Of a DNA stretch of 64,000 bases, positions 60,404-64,000 are shown piece after piece; position 1 is the first letter of the stretch; the number at the start of each line of letters is the position of its first letter. The DNA is from Phoebastria nigripes (Eukaryota; Chordata; Aves; Procellariiformes; Diomedeidae), in assembly GCA_035582835.1 (NCBI GenBank), contig JAYKAV010002453.1, positions 686,495 to 750,494 on the forward strand, read 5' to 3'. The notes under the pieces were generated by a model. The model saw only the letters and a list, made by a program, of their open reading frames with translations. It was not told the origin of the DNA and searched no databases. The position numbers and the translations under genes are program-made.

Positions 60404-63400
60404 ATGCACCCCACGTCCTGGAGTGCATAAACCCTGCAGGAAAAATACCTTCAGCCTCAGTCAGGGCTGCGGTAAGCCCGTAAGAGTTTGTTTGATGAAA
60501 TTTGCCTCTTTTCTTAATACATGCAAGTCAATCACAACTCAGTCCACTTAGTTAATCAGATACGCTTTTAATTTTTGGCTGGAGTCACTGATAAGCGCAT
60601 TTGGGTTGTGCTGCTTAGAGGAGATTGGCCAAAAGGCCTCGGATCGATTTGGCTCTGTTTCTGCACTGAATGTGTGAACGAATACATCCGGAAGGAATCA
60701 TTTCATGTTTACGTTGAAATGTGTTTCCTCAAGTTTTCCAGTAATCCACTTTCTGCAAATATTTGAGCCAGTAAAGTCTGATCACACAAACATTATGGAA
60801 AGCAAACACCAAACAGCTGTGAGTCAAATAAATTAATTTAAAATCTGGGGAGGACATTTGCAGAATCCAACCGATACCACTATCTATAGCTCTGGAGAAA
60901 AAGAGATCTCGGTTCCTCTTGCTGAATGTGTGCTATTATTTTGCGTAATTAACTAAGAAGTTGATGGATCAAGGATTTGAGCCCCAGGTCTGGGATATAC
61001 TCTAGGGGGAGAGTAGTGAGGAATATTTCTGTCTACTTAAGCTTGGGCTTATCCTGCAGTGCAACTGTAGTCTCACAGGGCTTTTGTGTGTAGGCACTGT
61101 GCTGAATCTAGAGCTGTGGAATTATAAAATATCATTATACAATCATTGAAATGTGGGTAATTTAAACTAGGCCTCCTGCATTTGGTGGTTCCTACACTTT
61201 TCCGTTTCTTTTTTTTAACTTTATCGATTTAGTTATTTCCTATTAGAATTCTGGAATGTAATCAGCTGGAAAACCAGGCACGCAGAAAACAGCATTGTGG
61301 GGCTTCCAGCCAGGTCCAGCGCTGCCCCAGGAAATACTGGGGCACCTTGACTTTGCCTGGTATCAGGAGGCACTCAGCACCTAGCATGGCTGGCCAATGT
61401 AAATGAATGCTGGCAGGAGATTGATACACTGGGATTAAAGGTGATATATAATTAGTCTGTATGACTTTTGTTGATAATAATTGCAGGTAATTATTGGCTG
61501 CATTCTGCTAAGCCAAACGACTATGACTGTGCGCTGAGGGCATATGCTATCTGCAAGGGTTTCGTATTTCATTTCAAACAAGGAGTTCTCCATTAATAAA
61601 CCAGAAAGTGATTACATTAATGTGCTCTCTGCCAAGACTGCCTAGCAAAACACGTGCGGAGCTTTTTGCCAGTGCTTCCCTGCTGAGCAGCACTGCCCCT
61701 GCGCCTCCCCTCTGCAGCACAGCCAGGCACAGGAGGGCTCCCGGGGAATGGTAGAAATGCCCGAGTAATTCACTGCAGGGAAATGCAACAAGTAAATACT
61801 TGAACTGTGTTGTCCAGTGAAAAGGAAACAAGACCATCTTGCGGTGGGAGAAGGGGCATGAAAAGATGTTAATCGCATGAGCAGTAATCTCTTTGGCTGT
61901 TCAGTGTGCCACACTTGGGCTTTGTTTGCCTTGACTTATCTGGCTTACTTATCCCAGTCTGTGTGATCGTGGAGGTGGTGGAGGGCCTCTTTAAGTGTGC
62001 ACGAGATCAGCTACTGGAGAAGGGCAATGAAACGTTAAGGCGAAAGGTGGTATCATAAAAAAAAGCAACCTTCAAGGCCACCTATCTAGACAAAAGGGCT
62101 CAGACAGGCAATAAAAGCAGAAAATCACTGAGACAGCAATGAATTATGAAGGCTATTAAAACCCACAACTGAATTTACAGAATCAACTTCCCCTGATGTA
62201 TTATAAAAATGCTTTTCCCCAGGAACTGGAGATACCAAAATTTGTATTGCAGATTAATTACGGCTTTATTTAGCAGAACCGGGGAGGGGGAGTTCAGCTT
62301 GGTCAAAATAGCATGGATATTAATAGTGTTCAACTTTCTGAATCTCAAATACTGCCAGGAAATCATTAACATTACATTTAACAATTTCAGGTACTTCTGG
62401 TTTTGAACTCCAATTTTATTATTTATGGAATCTTGATTGCAGAAAAAACATACCGAGCACTTGTATTTAGATTCTGTTTACAAAGGAGCTCTGTGTTCTC
62501 CCTGGAACTTGTATAAGAACAGAAAAGTAGATTATGTGGTTTCTTAANAGTTCTTCACAAAGAGTCTTCTGTTTCTTACAAATGGTTTATGCAAATGTAT
62601 TCTCTGTACTGCTTCAAGCAGTACTCATGGAAAAATGACATTTTGCAATAGGGAACAATGAATATTCAATGCTTCATTTCTTAGGTGAGCTACTGGACAA
62701 CTTGTACTCCACGGCTGCTGCCATTCTCTAATCTTGAAATTTTGACAGAGGGCAGGGAAGTATCAACTGGCAGTGAGAACTGAAAAGCACTGGCTTTCAG
62801 CCCTTCCAACAGTATTCCAAGAAAGGCAATTTGGGACTTGAAATTGCAGACTGGAAGAAAATTTTCAGTTTCTGCATGCTAAAGGGCTGTTTTACAAAGG
62901 GGCAGTACGGATAAAAAATGTAGCTGCATCCTTGAAGTCACAGCTACTGCTGGACTTTGGAAGGGCAAGAGGGTGAAGGCTTCACAAAAGCCTCCCACAG
63001 ATATTAATCCCTGGTGTGAATGGCACAAAAAAGAGGCAATTTGGAATGTACAGGCTGTATCTTACAGGCCTTATTCATACAAGCAGGCACGCTGAAGTCA
63101 ATGGCTTTGTTTGTATTGGGCTAGGACTAGCCTGAGAGCTAAGGCTGCATGAGGAGCCCTCATTTTGCAGTCCAGTTCAGAAGGGATGGGTTGGCAGTGG
63201 GAATTTGACCTTTTTATGACAAAAGAGACTTAAGCCATCAGTTCACATACAACTGTTATATATGAATGATAGTGTAATGTGACAAAGAGCAAGAAACCAA
63301 AAGAACTAAGAAAGGCAAGTTAAAGTAGCCATAATGTAAATATTTTAAGCCTCCTTTGCCTCTCATGCACCTCACGTGACAGCAGTAAGCTTTTTGAGTT

Positions 63401-63687
63401 GAGTCCCATGAGTGAACATAACAGTCTAGGGAAAATGGACAGGCCTCACTCTCTTCTCCTCTCTGTTCTGCACTCCTGCAGCTTTTCGCAAACATTTTTC
63501 TGGTTTAGGAGATAGGACAAGAGTTGTTCTCAAGAGTAAGGGAATCTCAGCTTTTCCAATTCCTTAGCCATTTGTATTTTGTTCTTAGTAGTCTTCTACA
63601 GTTACCAGAAAGCTGGATAACTATATCTTTGAAACTTAGACGTTTGGAGATAAAGAATCATTCATAAAATCTTCATGCAGATTGAAA

Positions 63688-64000
63688 AGAATCATAGAAT
63701 CATAGAATCATAGAATCATGAAGGTTGGAAAAGACCTCTAAGATCATCGAGTCCAACCATCAACCCAACACCACCATGCCCACTAAACCATGAACCTAAG
63801 CNCCTCATCTACACGTCTTTTAAATACTTCCAGGGATGGTGACTCCACCACTTCCCTGGGCAGCCTGTTCCAAGGCTTAACCACTCTTTCAGTAAAGACA
63901 TTTTTCCTAAGGTCCAATCTAAACCTCCCCTGGTGCAACTTGAGGCCATTTCCTCTCGTCCTATCGCTAGTTGCTTGGCAGAAGAGACCAACACCCACCT
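63688..64000 (-). mobile_element. CR1 LINE, 3' end, reverse orientation, runs off the window
   Basis: CR1 is the main non-LTR retrotransposon of birds; it has no poly(A) tail and ends in a short tandem repeat. Read on the minus strand, the element ends at about 63688-63719 with three or four copies of ATTCTATG, the CR1 hallmark. Next to this lies the conserved tail whose plus-strand form is GGTTGGAAAAGACCTCTAAG, then the region encoding the end of ORF2. The element continues beyond base 64000, so only its 3' 310 bases are present. Conservation is good compared with the other LINE pieces here, so it is the youngest one in the window. I saw no target-site duplication, which is normal for CR1. 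The subfamily cannot be fixed from this length. Confidence 0.95.
63783..63998 (-). pseudogene. C-terminal fragment of CR1 ORF2 (reverse transcriptase polyprotein)
   Basis: This open frame inside the CR1 element encodes the far C-terminus of ORF2, the endonuclease/reverse-transcriptase protein that copies CR1 RNA at its target. The readable peptide includes [20 protein letters not shown] followed by [20 protein letters not shown], the conserved tail block of CR1-group ORF2. One codon is unreadable because of an N at 63802. Only about 70 of the roughly 900-1000 residues usual for the family lie in the window. No catalytic residues are included, as the endonuclease and RT core would lie beyond base 64000. 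Most avian CR1 copies are 5'-truncated, so this is probably a dead fragment. A second open frame over the same bases (63809-63994) is a shadow. Confidence 0.85.

Larger units (their letters stand above)
59323..63687. other. Non-coding DNA, no gene recognised
   Basis: Contains the 40-bp duplication and the G-rich patch. TAATTA-like words are frequent at 61470-61510 and 62240-62400. Frames at 61574-61914 are overlapping shadows without domains. Confidence 0.65.

Noticed and set aside
63065..63120. Possible palindromic element ('caggccttattcatac', 'tgaagtcaatggcttt')
   Set aside because: Only one short arm resembles the sauropsid palindromes and the order of blocks is wrong.
1..64000. tRNA, rRNA, CRISPR, bacterial operons, endogenous retrovirus LTRs or gag/pol/env frames
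   Set aside because: None was seen on either strand; all recognisable mobile DNA is LINE, SINE-like or short palindromic elements.

Overview
The window looks like ordinary non-coding DNA from a bird nuclear genome. The clearest marker is at the right edge: a CR1 LINE in reverse orientation, with the terminal 8-bp ATTCTATG repeats of CR1 and a readable reverse-transcriptase C-terminus (63688-64000). Older diverged CR1/L3-type LINE pieces, MIR-type SINE remnants and short palindromic MITE-like elements of the kind shared by birds, crocodilians and turtles agree with this. The DNA is AT-rich, has scattered single N bases typical of a draft assembly, and shows no dense coding, operons, tRNA, rRNA or CRISPR. 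All repeat assignments come from recalled family consensus features, not from a database search.

Layout. 1-13.2 kb: AT-rich non-coding DNA with one reverse MIR-like remnant (7.1 kb) and one forward MIR-like remnant (13.2 kb). 13.98-14.96 kb: an old CR1/L3-type LINE on the minus strand, its 3' part next to its endonuclease/RT linker, with the RT core missing. 15-27.7 kb: non-coding DNA with an AGAGCTGG-type palindromic element beside an (AC)11 microsatellite, a 30-T tract ending in a good splice-acceptor sequence (19.46 kb), a 250-bp pyrimidine tract (21.8-22.1 kb), a 50-bp tandem duplication (24.1 kb) and a 27-bp duplication (26.8 kb). 27.71-28.74 kb: old CR1 on the plus strand (RT thumb-side region). 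28.7-37.2 kb: non-coding DNA with two palindromic elements and a possible 63-bp exon (35.24 kb). 37.18-37.64 kb: 3' end of another old CR1 on the plus strand. 37.7-55.4 kb: non-coding DNA with a possible MIR, a (TG)10 tract, a small CpG-rich patch (47.74-47.86 kb) and an AT-rich microsatellite block (49.65-49.86 kb). 55.49-56.33 kb: two collinear pieces of an old minus-strand CR1. 56.3-63.7 kb: non-coding DNA with a palindromic element (59.2 kb), a 40-bp duplication (60.1 kb) and a G-rich patch (60.35 kb). 63.69 kb to the end: the younger CR1.

I recognise no host protein-coding gene or exon. The open frames are short, overlap each other on both strands and show no known domain. The window is best read as intergenic or deep intronic sequence. 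I did not find a previously undescribed system; the useful results are the LINE fossils, a few local duplications, two possible exons and some motif clusters that could be conserved regulatory DNA.
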